Source of the DNA: Fodinicurvata fenggangensis DSM 21160
Lineage (GTDB): Bacteria > Pseudomonadota > Alphaproteobacteria > Kiloniellales > DSM-21159
Assembly: GCF_000686045.1 (NCBI RefSeq)
Contig: NZ_JMLV01000003.1
Coordinates: forward strand, 62,001 to 126,000
Direction: 5' to 3'
DNA: 64,000 bases
The translations under genes and the position numbers were made by a program. The stretch's first letter is position 1, and each line of letters begins with the position of its first letter. Of the stretch, positions 36,078 to 45,452 are shown in pieces. The notes beneath the pieces were generated by a model that did not search any database, had not been told where the DNA came from, and saw only the letters and a program-made list of their open reading frames with translations.

Positions 36078-38222
36078 ATGACATTGTACTCTCAGACAGA
36101 TTACCCAGAAATTGTTGGATATACGGATCGTTTATCTGTTCGTCCAGGTGAAAACTTGTCTTTGAAGGCAAGTGCCCTCAGGGACGGGTGGGTTGATGTT
36201 GATATCGTGCGTATCTGGTCCGCGGATGCCAATCCAGACGGCCCAGGCATGCACATTGAAGCTGTTAGATCACTTCCATCAATGGGATTTAATGGGCGTT
36301 ACCAGTCAACCGAACTCGGCTCATATGGTGTTGTGCCACTAGCGAGTATTATTTCTCGTCCAAAATTCATCCTGTCGTTCGCCGTTCAGCCGTGGCTAAT
36401 ACGACAGGAAGATTCAGTCCTGCTGTCTTGTGGGGAGGGCACAGGCTGGGCACTTTCTTTAACTGAGAATTCGGTAAGTCTTAGAGGAATAAATGGATCT
36501 TCCGAGCTTTCTCTGCCTATAAGCCTCAAGCGGAAAAAATGGTATCATGTGGAATTGGTTTTCGAGGCTGACTTACAGGAAGCCGGTCTTTCCGTAACTT
36601 GTCACGAAAGTGGTCAGAAGTATCAGGCCCGCGGTGCTGTGTCTTTGAGTGCTAATATGGGCGCAAACCTCCATATAGCAGCTGAGAAAACCTCAAATTC
36701 TGTTCGTGGGCATTTCAATGGACGCATTGAGGATGTGACGGTTCGCACGCTTGATGGCGAGGTTCTGGCCTTTTGGGATTTCTCAGTTGCTATCGAGGGT
36801 ATCTCTATCATCGATACCGGGCCAGCTGGCCTTCATGGACATTTTGTAAACCTTCCAACTCGTGGTGTGCGTGGTTCGCTTTGGGATGGTTCTGAGCATA
36901 ACTTTCACCATGCTCCGCGGCACTATGCAGCTGTACACTTTCATGAAGACGATATCTATGACTGTGGCTGGGAGACAGACCTTGAGGTTTATCTTCCAGA
37001 TGATCTCGAGAGCGGGGTCTATGGGCTCCGTATGAGTCGCGGTGATGCGCAGGATATCGTTCCCTTTTTCGTCAAACCACCACATGGTGGAGCTACTGCG
37101 CGAATTTGCTATTTGGCCAACACCTTCACGTATCAAGCATACGCAAACCACGCCCGTGATAATTTCGATGAGGTGATGGAAGAGAAGATACGCACCTGGC
37201 GAACCCCCAAAGGGCCAGATACCTATTCCCAGTTCGGCTATTCCACTTACAATTTTCACCCCGATGGTTCCGGAATCGCCTTTTCCTCAAGACTGCGACC
37301 ATTGCTGACAATGCGGCCGGGCTTTTTGACCTTTGCCATTCATGAGGGGTCTGGTCTGCGCCACTTTCCAGCTGATTCACATCTTGTGGAATGGTTTCGT
37401 CGGAAAGGGCTGGATTTCGATGTTGTTACAGACGAAGACTTGCACAACGAAGGCGTTGAATTGATTCAGAGCTACAATGTTGTGGTTACCGGAACGCACC
37501 CTGAGTATCACACAACACGTTCTCTGGATGCCTTGCGTGACTATCGTGATTCGGGGGGGAACCTTGTTTATCTCGGGGGAAACGGATTCTATTGGCGCAT
37601 AGCAAAATCAGATAGGTTGCCGGGTGCTATTGAGGTTCGTCGTGCCGAGGGGGGGATTCGAGCTTGGGCAGCCGAGCCAGGCGAATGTTATCAATCATTT
37701 GATGGTTGTTATGGCGGGCTTTGGCGCCGCAATGGGCGTCCGCCACAAGAACTGGTTGGTGTTGGTTTTTCGGCCCAAGGACTCTTTGAGGGTACATATT
37801 ACCTTCGTACCGAAGCATCATATGATCCTGAAGTTTCTTGGATTTTTGAAGGAGTCGAGGAGGAACGAATTGGGGATTATGGTTTTAGCGGTGGGGGTGC
37901 TGCCGGGTTCGAGCTTGATCGTGCTGACGTAGAACTTGGAACTCCTGAAGAAACCGTGATTCTTGCTCGCAGTACGGACCATCCTGAGAGTTTCTCGGTC
38001 GTTCCTGAAGAAATTCTCAATCACATCAGAACAATTCCTGGTGAGTCACCTTCCGACCTTATTCGCAGCGAACTCATCTATATGAAGCTTCAAAGCGGTG
38101 CTCAGGTCTTTTCCACTGGATCGATATCGTTTTGTGGCAGTCTTCCCTGCAATGATTTTGCCAATGGCATATCCCGGCTTTTAGAGAACGTCATTCGCGG
38201 CTTTTCTGATGAGAACAGCTGA
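36078..38222 (+). CDS. N,N-dimethylformamidase large-subunit-like protein
   Basis: 714 aa, close to DmfA2 in length and layout. N-terminal beta domain, a LamG/concanavalin-like jelly roll about 85-255 (GTGWALSLTENSVSLRG, GHFNGRIEDVTVRTLDG), then the catalytic glutamine-amidotransferase-like domain about 340-700 with YSQFGYSTYNFHPDGSG, THPEYHTTRSLD near 473-484 (the region that supplies a metal-ligand Tyr in the characterised enzyme, by my recollection), GNLVYLGGNGFYWR and CYGGLWRRNG. The small DmfA1 subunit is not found. The family hydrolyses C-N bonds of formamides; the real substrate of this paralogue is unknown. No signal peptide. Confidence 0.82.
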   Translation: MTLYSQTDYPEIVGYTDRLSVRPGENLSLKASALRDGWVDVDIVRIWSADANPDGPGMHIEAVRSLPSMGFNGRYQSTELGSYGVVPLASIISRPKFILSFAVQPWLIRQEDSVLLSCGEGTGWALSLTENSVSLRGINGSSELSLPISLKRKKWYHVELVFEADLQEAGLSVTCHESGQKYQARGAVSLSANMGANLHIAAEKTSNSVRGHFNGRIEDVTVRTLDGEVLAFWDFSVAIEGISIIDTGPAGLHGHFVNLPTRGVRGSLWDGSEHNFHHAPRHYAAVHFHEDDIYDCGWETDLEVYLPDDLESGVYGLRMSRGDAQDIVPFFVKPPHGGATARICYLANTFTYQAYANHARDNFDEVMEEKIRTWRTPKGPDTYSQFGYSTYNFHPDGSGIAFSSRLRPLLTMRPGFLTFAIHEGSGLRHFPADSHLVEWFRRKGLDFDVVTDEDLHNEGVELIQSYNVVVTGTHPEYHTTRSLDALRDYRDSGGNLVYLGGNGFYWRIAKSDRLPGAIEVRRAEGGIRAWAAEPGECYQSFDGCYGGLWRRNGRPPQELVGVGFSAQGLFEGTYYLRTEASYDPEVSWIFEGVEEERIGDYGFSGGGAAGFELDRADVELGTPEETVILARSTDHPESFSVVPEEILNHIRTIPGESPSDLIRSELIYMKLQSGAQVFSTGSISFCGSLPCNDFANGISRLLENVIRGFSDENS

Positions 38223-38239
38223 CAGGTAACGGCCATACT

Positions 38240-38283
38240 TGACAAGACAGAAGAGTGTGCGGTCATATGGTTACGTATTCATT
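38240..38283 (+). promoter_or_regulatory. Aldolase-gene promoter with second LacI-type operator
   Basis: TTGACA at 38240-38245 with a TCATAT -10 candidate at 38264-38269. TGGTTACGTATTCAT at 38269-38283 is the exact reverse complement of the 15-bp site at 34646-34660. It lies 32 bp before the aldolase-fold gene, so a separate regulated promoter starts here. Confidence 0.65.
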
Positions 38284-38314
38284 GTGTTTCTGGTGGTGAG
38301 GCTTGGGGAAATAA

Positions 38315-39055
38315 ATGGATAGGGAGGAGACGGAAATTGAACTACGGCGCGATCTCGCGGCTGTATTCCGGGTGATGGCGCGCCTTGATATGAACGAGCA
38401 GATTGCCGGCCATAACAGTATGATGCTTCCCCATGGGGAAGGAGAAGAGCCTCGATTCCTTATTAATCCCAGAGGTCTTCACTATTCAGAGATCTCGGCT
38501 AGTCGGTTACTGTTGTGCAATCTCACAGGGGACGTTCTTTCTGGAGATGGTGAGCTTCGCAAGGTGGCTTTCCACATTCATGCCCGAATTCACCGAATGC
38601 ATCCTCAAGCTCAATGTATTCTGCATACCCACCCTCAGTACCTAACAGCCCTTTCCTTATTAGAAGGTGGGCGCATGGAGTTTTGCCACCAAAACGATAT
38701 GGCTTTAGCTGGTCGCATTGCATATGACGATGATTTTAATGGAATTGTCCTTGATGATGCAGAAGGTGACCGCCTAGCGCGTGCATTAGGCGATCGCACA
38801 ATACTGCTAATGGCCAATCATGGCGTAACTGTCGTGGGGCCGACTATCCATGATGCCTTCGATGAACTTTATATGGCTGAACGGACTTGCAAGTATCAGA
38901 TGACGGCCATGGCTACGGGGCGCCCACTTCGAGAAATGAAACGTGAGCATCGCATGAACCATAAAGGTACTTGGAGTGATTATTTTGATGCGCGCTTACA
39001 CCTTGATGCATGGCGGAGAATACTTGATCGAGACGAACCAGACTACGCGGCTTAA
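38315..39055 (+). CDS. Class II aldolase/adducin-family protein
   Basis: 246 aa. Zinc ligands are visible: His104 and His106 in CILHTHPQYL and a third His in LMANHGVTVVG. In fuculose-phosphate aldolases a catalytic Glu stands before the FH motif; here the aligned residue is Lys83 (LRKVAFHIHARI), so a classical aldol cleavage is doubtful and a decarboxylase, epimerase or other role is possible. A GGGGAAA ribosome site precedes the ATG. It follows the second LacI operator and leads into TRAP genes. Confidence 0.88.
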   Translation: MDREETEIELRRDLAAVFRVMARLDMNEQIAGHNSMMLPHGEGEEPRFLINPRGLHYSEISASRLLLCNLTGDVLSGDGELRKVAFHIHARIHRMHPQAQCILHTHPQYLTALSLLEGGRMEFCHQNDMALAGRIAYDDDFNGIVLDDAEGDRLARALGDRTILLMANHGVTVVGPTIHDAFDELYMAERTCKYQMTAMATGRPLREMKREHRMNHKGTWSDYFDARLHLDAWRRILDRDEPDYAA

Positions 39056-39138
39056 TTACTAGCGTACAACCCGGGGTGTTTGCCATGTGTCACCGGGGGC
39101 AAGATAAATGGCATAATAGCAACAGAAGGAGGTTCGAT

Positions 39139-40125
39139 ATGAACTTGAAAACTATTCAAACTATAGGCTTGAGCGCAGCGGCCACTTTTTTTGTGGGCAG
39201 TATCGCTCATGCTCAGGAGTATGATGTACGTCTAGGCAGTATTTTTGCTCCAGGCGTTCCAATTGTGAAATGTGGTGCCATGTCGATGGCTGAAAGCACC
39301 AGTCTTCAAGAGGCTGGTATTGACGTTTCTGTTATTCATTCAGCACAACTTGGATCCGAAAACCAATTGGCTGAACAAGTTTCAACAGGGGAACTTGAGC
39401 TGGCCCCGATTACATCTTCGATCCTCGCGGCTTGGGTTGAGGATTTAGCTGTCTTTGAAACCTATTATCTATACGAAAATGTTGATCAGGCTATGAACGT
39501 CTATGAGACGGATACGGCCCAGGAGTTACTCGATGAACTGCTTGAGGTTGCTAATATCCGCGTGATCGGAAAGCCTTGGCTCTACGGGGAACGCCATGTG
39601 TTTGGAAATGTAAAGATTAATGGGCCTGAAGATTTGGAAGGCCTGCGTATGCGCGTGCCTGAAACTTTCATATCTATCGAAGGTGCAAAGTCATTAGGTG
39701 CTGAACCGACACCTGTTGCATATGCAGAGTTATATCTAGCCTTGCAGCAGGGAATTGTCGAAGCTGCGGAGGCCCCCTTATCCGTCATTGAAGCTGAATC
39801 GTTTGACGAGCCATCTGACTACGTCAATCTTACAGGGCATCTGATTACTGCGCAGCCTTTCATCGTGAACGAAGGATTCTGGCAGGGTTTGACTGAGAAG
39901 CAACAAGAGGCTCTTGATAATGCTGCAACTCAGGCATCAAAGAATGTAAGAGAGTGTGTTGCAGAGGCTGATGCAGCAGCTCTTGAGGGATGGAAAAAGG
40001 ATGATTCCACTGAAGTTGTGGAAGACATCGATGTCGAAGCCATCCGGGAAGCAAGTCAAGCCTTCTTCTCAGAAGGATTTCCGTTCAGCGAAACCTACGT
40101 CAATTTGCTTGAAGAGTTGAAATGA
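39139..40125 (+). CDS. TRAP transporter substrate-binding protein (DctP family)
   Basis: 328 aa from ATG 39139, which has a perfect AAGGAGG site; a longer frame upstream is not supported. Signal peptide cleaved after AHA near residue 24. DctP features: LEGLRMRVPETFISIEG with the binding-Arg position near 171, and LALQQGIVEAAEAPLSVIEA near 203. Third and most divergent of the three TRAP receptors in the window. Overlaps dctQ by 4 bp. Confidence 0.92.
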   Translation: MNLKTIQTIGLSAAATFFVGSIAHAQEYDVRLGSIFAPGVPIVKCGAMSMAESTSLQEAGIDVSVIHSAQLGSENQLAEQVSTGELELAPITSSILAAWVEDLAVFETYYLYENVDQAMNVYETDTAQELLDELLEVANIRVIGKPWLYGERHVFGNVKINGPEDLEGLRMRVPETFISIEGAKSLGAEPTPVAYAELYLALQQGIVEAAEAPLSVIEAESFDEPSDYVNLTGHLITAQPFIVNEGFWQGLTEKQQEALDNAATQASKNVRECVAEADAAALEGWKKDDSTEVVEDIDVEAIREASQAFFSEGFPFSETYVNLLEELK

Positions 40126-40670
40126 TTGATCGGTCTGATGACCGGGCGAATGAGCCGAACGAGGGCGTTATGCGCGCCCTCGTTTGGCTTGACCGTGCTG
40201 AGGAATTCATTGCGGTAGCCCTTTTTGGGTTTATCCTGACAATAGTATTTGCTCAGGTGCTCTTGCGTTACGTGTTTGACATTCCTGTTTTTTGGATTGG
40301 AGAACTGGCGCGATACAGCTACGTATGGATGGCCTTTGTTGCTGGAGTGTTTGTAACGGCACGTCGTTCGCATGTGAAGATAGATATTCTTGATTATCTT
40401 CTTGGACGCCGTTGGACGAAGCTCCTGGAATGCTTTGCAACTCTCTGTGTTACTGTAGCTTGCCTGGTCCTTGTTGTGGGCAGCTGGGAGTGGCTAATGA
40501 ACACAGCACGGCCAAAGTCCTCAGCATTAAGGATGCCGATGATCTACTTATACGGCGTTGTATGGTGCGCCTTTTTAATGATGATCATTCATAGCCTTAT
40601 CAACCTTTTCTTGGTGGCAAGTGGACGAGTGTCTGTGGAGCAGACGCCACTTGATTCTGCGGTCGAATAG
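40122..40670 (+). CDS. TRAP transporter small membrane subunit (DctQ family)
   Basis: 182 aa; four hydrophobic helices, with LRYVFDIPVFWIGELARYSYVWMAFVAGVFVTARR near 45-80, the DctQ core including the WxxE(L)xR pattern. ATG overlaps the receptor stop (ATGA). Followed after 9 bp by dctM. Confidence 0.92.
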   Translation: MIDRSDDRANEPNEGVMRALVWLDRAEEFIAVALFGFILTIVFAQVLLRYVFDIPVFWIGELARYSYVWMAFVAGVFVTARRSHVKIDILDYLLGRRWTKLLECFATLCVTVACLVLVVGSWEWLMNTARPKSSALRMPMIYLYGVVWCAFLMMIIHSLINLFLVASGRVSVEQTPLDSAVE

Positions 40671-40679
40671 GGGCGCGAA

Positions 40680-41957
40680 ATGCTTCTGATGTTGATGCTT
40701 GGCGGCATGGGGGCGCTTCTTATTTGCCGTGTTCCAGTCGCATTTTCGATGTTGATTCCATCGCTTACTTATATAGCGATAGCGCCTAATATTAGTTTTG
40801 GCGTTGCTATTCAACGCGTGGCTGCGCTCCTTGATTCTTTTCCGCTGCTGGCAGTACCGCTATTCATATTTGTAGGGTTCGTTGCTAATGCGGCCGGTTT
40901 GGCAGATCGTTTAATTGCAGCATTATTGGTGTTTACCGGTAAGCTTCGCGGTAGTTTGGCCTATGCCAATATAAACGCCAGTCTTGTGTTCTCATGGATG
41001 AGCGGATCGTCCCTCGCTGATGCAGCGGCTTTAGGCAGTGTTCTCATACCCTCTATGCGTCGTAACGGATATGACCCAGCATTTGCGGCCGGCGTCACAG
41101 CTGCGTCTTCAACCATTGGACCAGTCATGCCGCCATCTATTGCTGCGGTGCTATATGCAGTTTTAACCGGGAATTCTGTAGCCGCGATTTTCTTTGCAGG
41201 GGTCATTCCTGCCTTTATCATCTTTGTATCCCTGACGCTTTATGTCTTTTTCTATGCGCGGAAGCGTCCTGAACTTACCTCTGAAACTGAACCATTTTGG
41301 CAGGCAGTGGTTACAGTTTTGAAGGCACTTCCAATCTTGGTCGCGCCAGTTCTTCTTTTGGGAGGAATCCTCAGTGGGGTTTTCACGCCAACGGAAGCGG
41401 CAGCAGTGACCGGTGTTTATCTCGTAGTCATGAGTTTTTCAGCACGCTGGATATCTCTTAAAGGCCTCTATCAAGCGTGTGCTGGGACTGCGGCAACAAC
41501 AGGTCGTGTCATGTTAATAGCGAGCGTTGGTGGACTCTTCGCTTACGTCATGGCTCGCGAACAAATTCCGCAGCAGATAGCAGATATATTAGTATCTGTG
41601 ACCCAAGATCCAATACTATTCTTAATTTTACTCAATATATTCCTTCTTTTGGTTGGGATGGTGCTTGAGCCTGCCTCCGCACTATTGGTTACTGTTCCAA
41701 TTTTTTATCCGATTGCGCAGACATATGGAATAGATCCAGTCCATCTGGGGATAATCGTCGTTCTTAATCTGACTCTCGGCTTATTAACACCACCAGTTAG
41801 TTTGGTGCTGCATATGTTGTCGATTGTCGGTGATGTGCCATTTGGGCGTCTGCTTAGAGCAACACTACCGATGCTGGGAATCTTGGTGATCGTGCTGCTT
41901 GTGGTTACCTACGTGCCTAGTGTCACAACAGTTCTCCCGAGCATGCTTGGGTTCTAA
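40680..41957 (+). CDS. TRAP transporter large permease subunit (DctM family)
   Basis: 425 aa, about twelve hydrophobic helices. DctM motifs: ASLVFSWMSGSSLADAAALGSVLIPSM, STIGPVMPPSIAAVLYA, and LLGGILSGVFTPTEAAAVTGVYL near 225. Completes the third TRAP transporter. 67 bp separate it from the HisD-family gene, with no clear terminator. Confidence 0.94.
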   Translation: MLLMLMLGGMGALLICRVPVAFSMLIPSLTYIAIAPNISFGVAIQRVAALLDSFPLLAVPLFIFVGFVANAAGLADRLIAALLVFTGKLRGSLAYANINASLVFSWMSGSSLADAAALGSVLIPSMRRNGYDPAFAAGVTAASSTIGPVMPPSIAAVLYAVLTGNSVAAIFFAGVIPAFIIFVSLTLYVFFYARKRPELTSETEPFWQAVVTVLKALPILVAPVLLLGGILSGVFTPTEAAAVTGVYLVVMSFSARWISLKGLYQACAGTAATTGRVMLIASVGGLFAYVMAREQIPQQIADILVSVTQDPILFLILLNIFLLLVGMVLEPASALLVTVPIFYPIAQTYGIDPVHLGIIVVLNLTLGLLTPPVSLVLHMLSIVGDVPFGRLLRATLPMLGILVIVLLVVTYVPSVTTVLPSMLGF

Positions 41958-42024
41958 CAACTGCTTACATACACGCTTATCGCAATTTGCAATTTTGCGC
42001 TGTCCCAATCCGAAGGAATAAAGG

Positions 42025-43353
42025 ATGTCCATTCAATATCTTAAACAAGGAAAGCCAGAAACAGAGCGCACGGAAGAGGACGTCAAGGTGCGCGAGATTG
42101 TCAAGACGACTCTTTCAGATATAGAGGCTCGAGGTGACCAAGCGGTCCGGGAGTTATCCGAAAAGTTTGACAATTATACACCTAGCACTTTTCGGCTATC
42201 GGAAAGTGATATTGAGCATCTAATAGGCAAGCTCAGCGAGCGTGAACTAAAGGATATTCGCTATGCGCAGGAACAAGTTACGACATTTGCGCAAGCACAG
42301 CGTGATTCCATAAAAGACATTGAGATTGAAACCGAACCCGGTGTGATATTGGGACATAAAACAATCCCAGTTCAATCCGTGGGGTGTTATGTGCCGGGCG
42401 GTAAGTTTCCTATGGTGGCATCGGCGCATATGTCGGTCGCAACTGCAAGCGTTGCCAAAGTACCTCGTATTGTTGCTTGCACACCCCCGTTTAATGGTGA
42501 ACCAAATCCAGGCGTGATTGCCGCTATGCATCTGGGTGGGGCGCACGAGATCAACGTACTAGGTGGTATACAAGCGGTAGGGGCTATGGCGTTAGGCACA
42601 GAAAGTCTGGCGCCAGTACACATGCTTGTAGGGCCTGGTAACGCCTTTGTTGCTGAAGCCAAACGACAATTGTTTGGACGCGTAGGGATCGATCTTTTTG
42701 CCGGGCCCACGGAAACGATGGTCATTGCGGACGAGACGGTGGATGCCGAGATGTGTGCAACTGACCTCCTTGGGCAAGCTGAGCATGGCTATAATTCACC
42801 GGCTGTACTTGTAACAAACTCACGTAAACTCGCCGAAGAAACATTGGTTGAAGTGGAGCGGATCCTCAGCATTCTCCCAACTGCGGATACCGCCAGAAAG
42901 AGTTGGGCTGACTATGGTGAAGTAATTCTCTGCGATAGTTATGAGGAAATGCTTAAAGTTTCCGAGGAAATAGTTTCAGAACACGTTCAGGTTATGACCG
43001 ATCGTGATGATTGGTTTCTAGAGAATATGACTTCCTATGGAGCACTGTTTCTTGGACCGCGTACTAATGTGGCCAATGGAGACAAGGTTATTGGAACCAA
43101 CCATACTTTGCCGACAAAGAAGGCAGGACGCTATACAGGTGGATTATGGGTAGGTAAATTTTTAAAAACCCATAGCTACCAAAAAATTGTGACCGATGAG
43201 GCTGCAGCACGAATTGGAGCTTATGGTTCGCGGTTGAGTATGCTTGAGGGTTTTGTGGCTCATGCTGAACAGTGCAACTTACGAGTCCGTCGCTACGGTG
43301 GGGCTAATGTTCCTTACGGAACAGGGGCGCCCGCCATTGAGGATATCGAATGA
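42025..43353 (+). CDS. HisD-family dehydrogenase (sulfopropanediol dehydrogenase/HpsN-like)
   Basis: 442-aa zinc- and NAD-dependent alcohol-to-carboxylate dehydrogenase of the histidinol dehydrogenase fold. [52 protein letters not shown], and [14 protein letters not shown] in place of the SEHLEI motif of true HisD. This style resembles HpsN-type catabolic paralogues that oxidise a terminal alcohol in sulfonate degradation. No sulfolactate lyase or sulfite-handling gene accompanies it, so the substrate need not be a sulfonate. Good GAAGGA site. Its stop overlaps the SDR start (ATGA). Confidence 0.85.
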   Translation: MSIQYLKQGKPETERTEEDVKVREIVKTTLSDIEARGDQAVRELSEKFDNYTPSTFRLSESDIEHLIGKLSERELKDIRYAQEQVTTFAQAQRDSIKDIEIETEPGVILGHKTIPVQSVGCYVPGGKFPMVASAHMSVATASVAKVPRIVACTPPFNGEPNPGVIAAMHLGGAHEINVLGGIQAVGAMALGTESLAPVHMLVGPGNAFVAEAKRQLFGRVGIDLFAGPTETMVIADETVDAEMCATDLLGQAEHGYNSPAVLVTNSRKLAEETLVEVERILSILPTADTARKSWADYGEVILCDSYEEMLKVSEEIVSEHVQVMTDRDDWFLENMTSYGALFLGPRTNVANGDKVIGTNHTLPTKKAGRYTGGLWVGKFLKTHSYQKIVTDEAAARIGAYGSRLSMLEGFVAHAEQCNLRVRRYGGANVPYGTGAPAIEDIE

Positions 43354-44111
43354 GACTTCCAAGAACCCCCTCCTTCGATCTCAATGGTCGTAGGGCCCTG
43401 GTTACCGGGGCATCCTCGGGAATTGGTCTAGGCTGTGCTGTTGCTTTGGCAGAAGCAAATGCCAAGGTAACCTGCGTAGCACGGCGTATCACCCCATTAG
43501 AAGAAGCGGTTGCCACAATGCGTTCAGAAGGCTGGACAGTTGAGGCCCAATCCTGTGACATCAGTGATCTTGATGCTCAGGAAACGCTTTTCAGTGAGGG
43601 TGCCTTCGATGTTGTTGTAAACGCGGCTGGGCTCGCTCGTCATGGACCGGCGCTTGAAACTATCGCTGACGACTTTGATGCAGTGATGAACTTAAATCTA
43701 CGAGCTGCATACTTTCTTTCCATCCGTGCAGCTGAAGCTCTTAAAGCAGAATCAATGGGCGGGTCTATCATTCATGTGTCTAGCCAGATGGGTCATGTAG
43801 GCGGCATTGATCGAGCTGTTTACTGTGCGAGCAAGCATGGCCTTGAAGGGATGGTTAAGGCCATGGCTATCGAGTGGGGAAAAATTGGAATTCGTATCAA
43901 TACTTTATGCCCGACTTTCATTCGCACACCTTTAACGGAATCTACATTTTCAGATCCTGAGAAAAGACGTTGGCTGGAAAGTAAAATCAAGATTGGTCGT
44001 GTGGGGGTGGTCGAAGATGTTATGGGCGCCGTAACATTTTTAGCTTCTGATGCGTCAGCTTTAGTTACTGGGAGCTCACAAATGATAGATGGTGGATGGA
44101 CTGCAGAATAA
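43350..44111 (+). CDS. Short-chain dehydrogenase/reductase
   Basis: 253-aa classical SDR. Cofactor motif [11 protein letters not shown] at 18-28, NAAG at 91-94, catalytic Ser145, Tyr158 and Lys162 (YCASK). Translationally coupled to the HisD-family gene, suggesting that the two act in sequence on one hydroxylated compound. Substrate unknown. Confidence 0.93.
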   Translation: MRLPRTPSFDLNGRRALVTGASSGIGLGCAVALAEANAKVTCVARRITPLEEAVATMRSEGWTVEAQSCDISDLDAQETLFSEGAFDVVVNAAGLARHGPALETIADDFDAVMNLNLRAAYFLSIRAAEALKAESMGGSIIHVSSQMGHVGGIDRAVYCASKHGLEGMVKAMAIEWGKIGIRINTLCPTFIRTPLTESTFSDPEKRRWLESKIKIGRVGVVEDVMGAVTFLASDASALVTGSSQMIDGGWTAE

Positions 44112-44158
44112 TATAATTAAAAAGATTACCTTTGAAACTAGTGGAGCGCATTTTAAAT

Positions 44159-45439
44159 ATGACCAGAGAAAAAATCGAACAATCTATTGAGGAAATATTT
44201 GAAGATATTTCTCGCATATTCAAAGATATTGAAGACGGAAGCCGTGATAATCTTGGCGTAACGCGACCTTCTTATGGGGATGGTGAAAATTTCGCTCATC
44301 GATATTTATCAGAATATGCTGATGAGCTGGGTCTCGAAGTCACGAAAGACGCCTCTTCAAATACTTACATGACTTTGCCGGGACAGAACCGCTCCGCCCC
44401 CCGTATAATTTTCGGCTCCCACTTGGATAGTGTCCAAGATGGGGGAAATTTTGACGGTGCAGCGGGCGTGGTGGCTGGTTTGGCACTCATCATGATCCTT
44501 AAAAAACTTAATATCACACCAGTATGTGATGTAGTTGCAATGGGAATTCGCGCTGAAGAAAGTGTTTGGTTTCAGGTCTCCTACCTTGGGAGTAGGGGGG
44601 CATTGGGCGCGTTGCCAGAAGGGGCGCTGGATGCGAAACGAATAGATACCGGACGTACTGCACGTGAACACATAGCTGACTGCGGAGGTGATCCGGATGC
44701 ACTTGCTCAAGGCAAAGCTTACCTTTCTTCAAGTAATGTGAAGTTCTTTGTGGAGCTGCATATAGAGCAAGCTCCAAGTCTGATTGAACGAGATATTCCT
44801 GTTGGCATATGTACTGGTGTTCCTGGGCTCTTCATGTACCCGGATGCTCGAATTCAGGGAGAATATGGTCACGTAGGGACGCCAAGAGTATATCGTCATG
44901 ATGCGGCCATGGCAGGTGCCGAATTCGCTATGGCATTAGACCAAGAATGGGCGCGTCAAGAAGCGAATGGCACGCAAATGGCGATAACATTTGGACGCTT
45001 TCACACTGATAGTGCTGCACATGGAATGACAACCATTCCTGGGGAATTCTGCTTTAGCATGGATGTTCGTGGATATGAGCCCGCGCTAATCGAGCATATG
45101 GAGCGCTTTGTGGCATCCACCGTCCAAAATATTGAAGCTAATCGAAACGTTAAATTTAAACTCGGGGAAAAACGCGCAGCTGCAATAGGCTTTACAGATC
45201 AAGAATTAGAAAAGGCCTTGTATGAAAGTGCATCAAAAATGAATGTTCCAGCTGTTATGATGAAAAGTCCTGCCAGCCACGACGCTGGAGCGTTCTCCGC
45301 GGCAGGTATCCCAACGGGAATGGTCTTTGTGAGGAATGAGAATGGAAGTCATAATCCAAGAGAAAAGATGTCAATAGAGGATTTTTTTCAAGGGGTTCGT
45401 ACTATTATTCCTTGGTTGCTAGATGAGGTAACTGTGTAG
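44159..45439 (+). CDS. M20-family amidohydrolase (carbamoylase/hydantoinase-type)
   Basis: 426 aa from ATG 44159 (TTG 44132 also in frame). Zn ligands and acid: GSHLDSVQDGGNFDGAAGV near 81-99, EES replacing the usual EEGxRF motif at IRAEESVWF, HIEQAP near 200, and SHDAGAFSAAG with NGSHNPRE at the end. Family members remove carbamoyl or similar groups from L-amino acids, allantoate or ureidopropionate. Last gene of the LacI-side unit and convergent with gntR. Base composition here is very AT-rich. Confidence 0.88.
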   Translation: MTREKIEQSIEEIFEDISRIFKDIEDGSRDNLGVTRPSYGDGENFAHRYLSEYADELGLEVTKDASSNTYMTLPGQNRSAPRIIFGSHLDSVQDGGNFDGAAGVVAGLALIMILKKLNITPVCDVVAMGIRAEESVWFQVSYLGSRGALGALPEGALDAKRIDTGRTAREHIADCGGDPDALAQGKAYLSSSNVKFFVELHIEQAPSLIERDIPVGICTGVPGLFMYPDARIQGEYGHVGTPRVYRHDAAMAGAEFAMALDQEWARQEANGTQMAITFGRFHTDSAAHGMTTIPGEFCFSMDVRGYEPALIEHMERFVASTVQNIEANRNVKFKLGEKRAAAIGFTDQELEKALYESASKMNVPAVMMKSPASHDAGAFSAAGIPTGMVFVRNENGSHNPREKMSIEDFFQGVRTIIPWLLDEVTV

Positions 45440-45452
45440 GTTCCAATAAATT

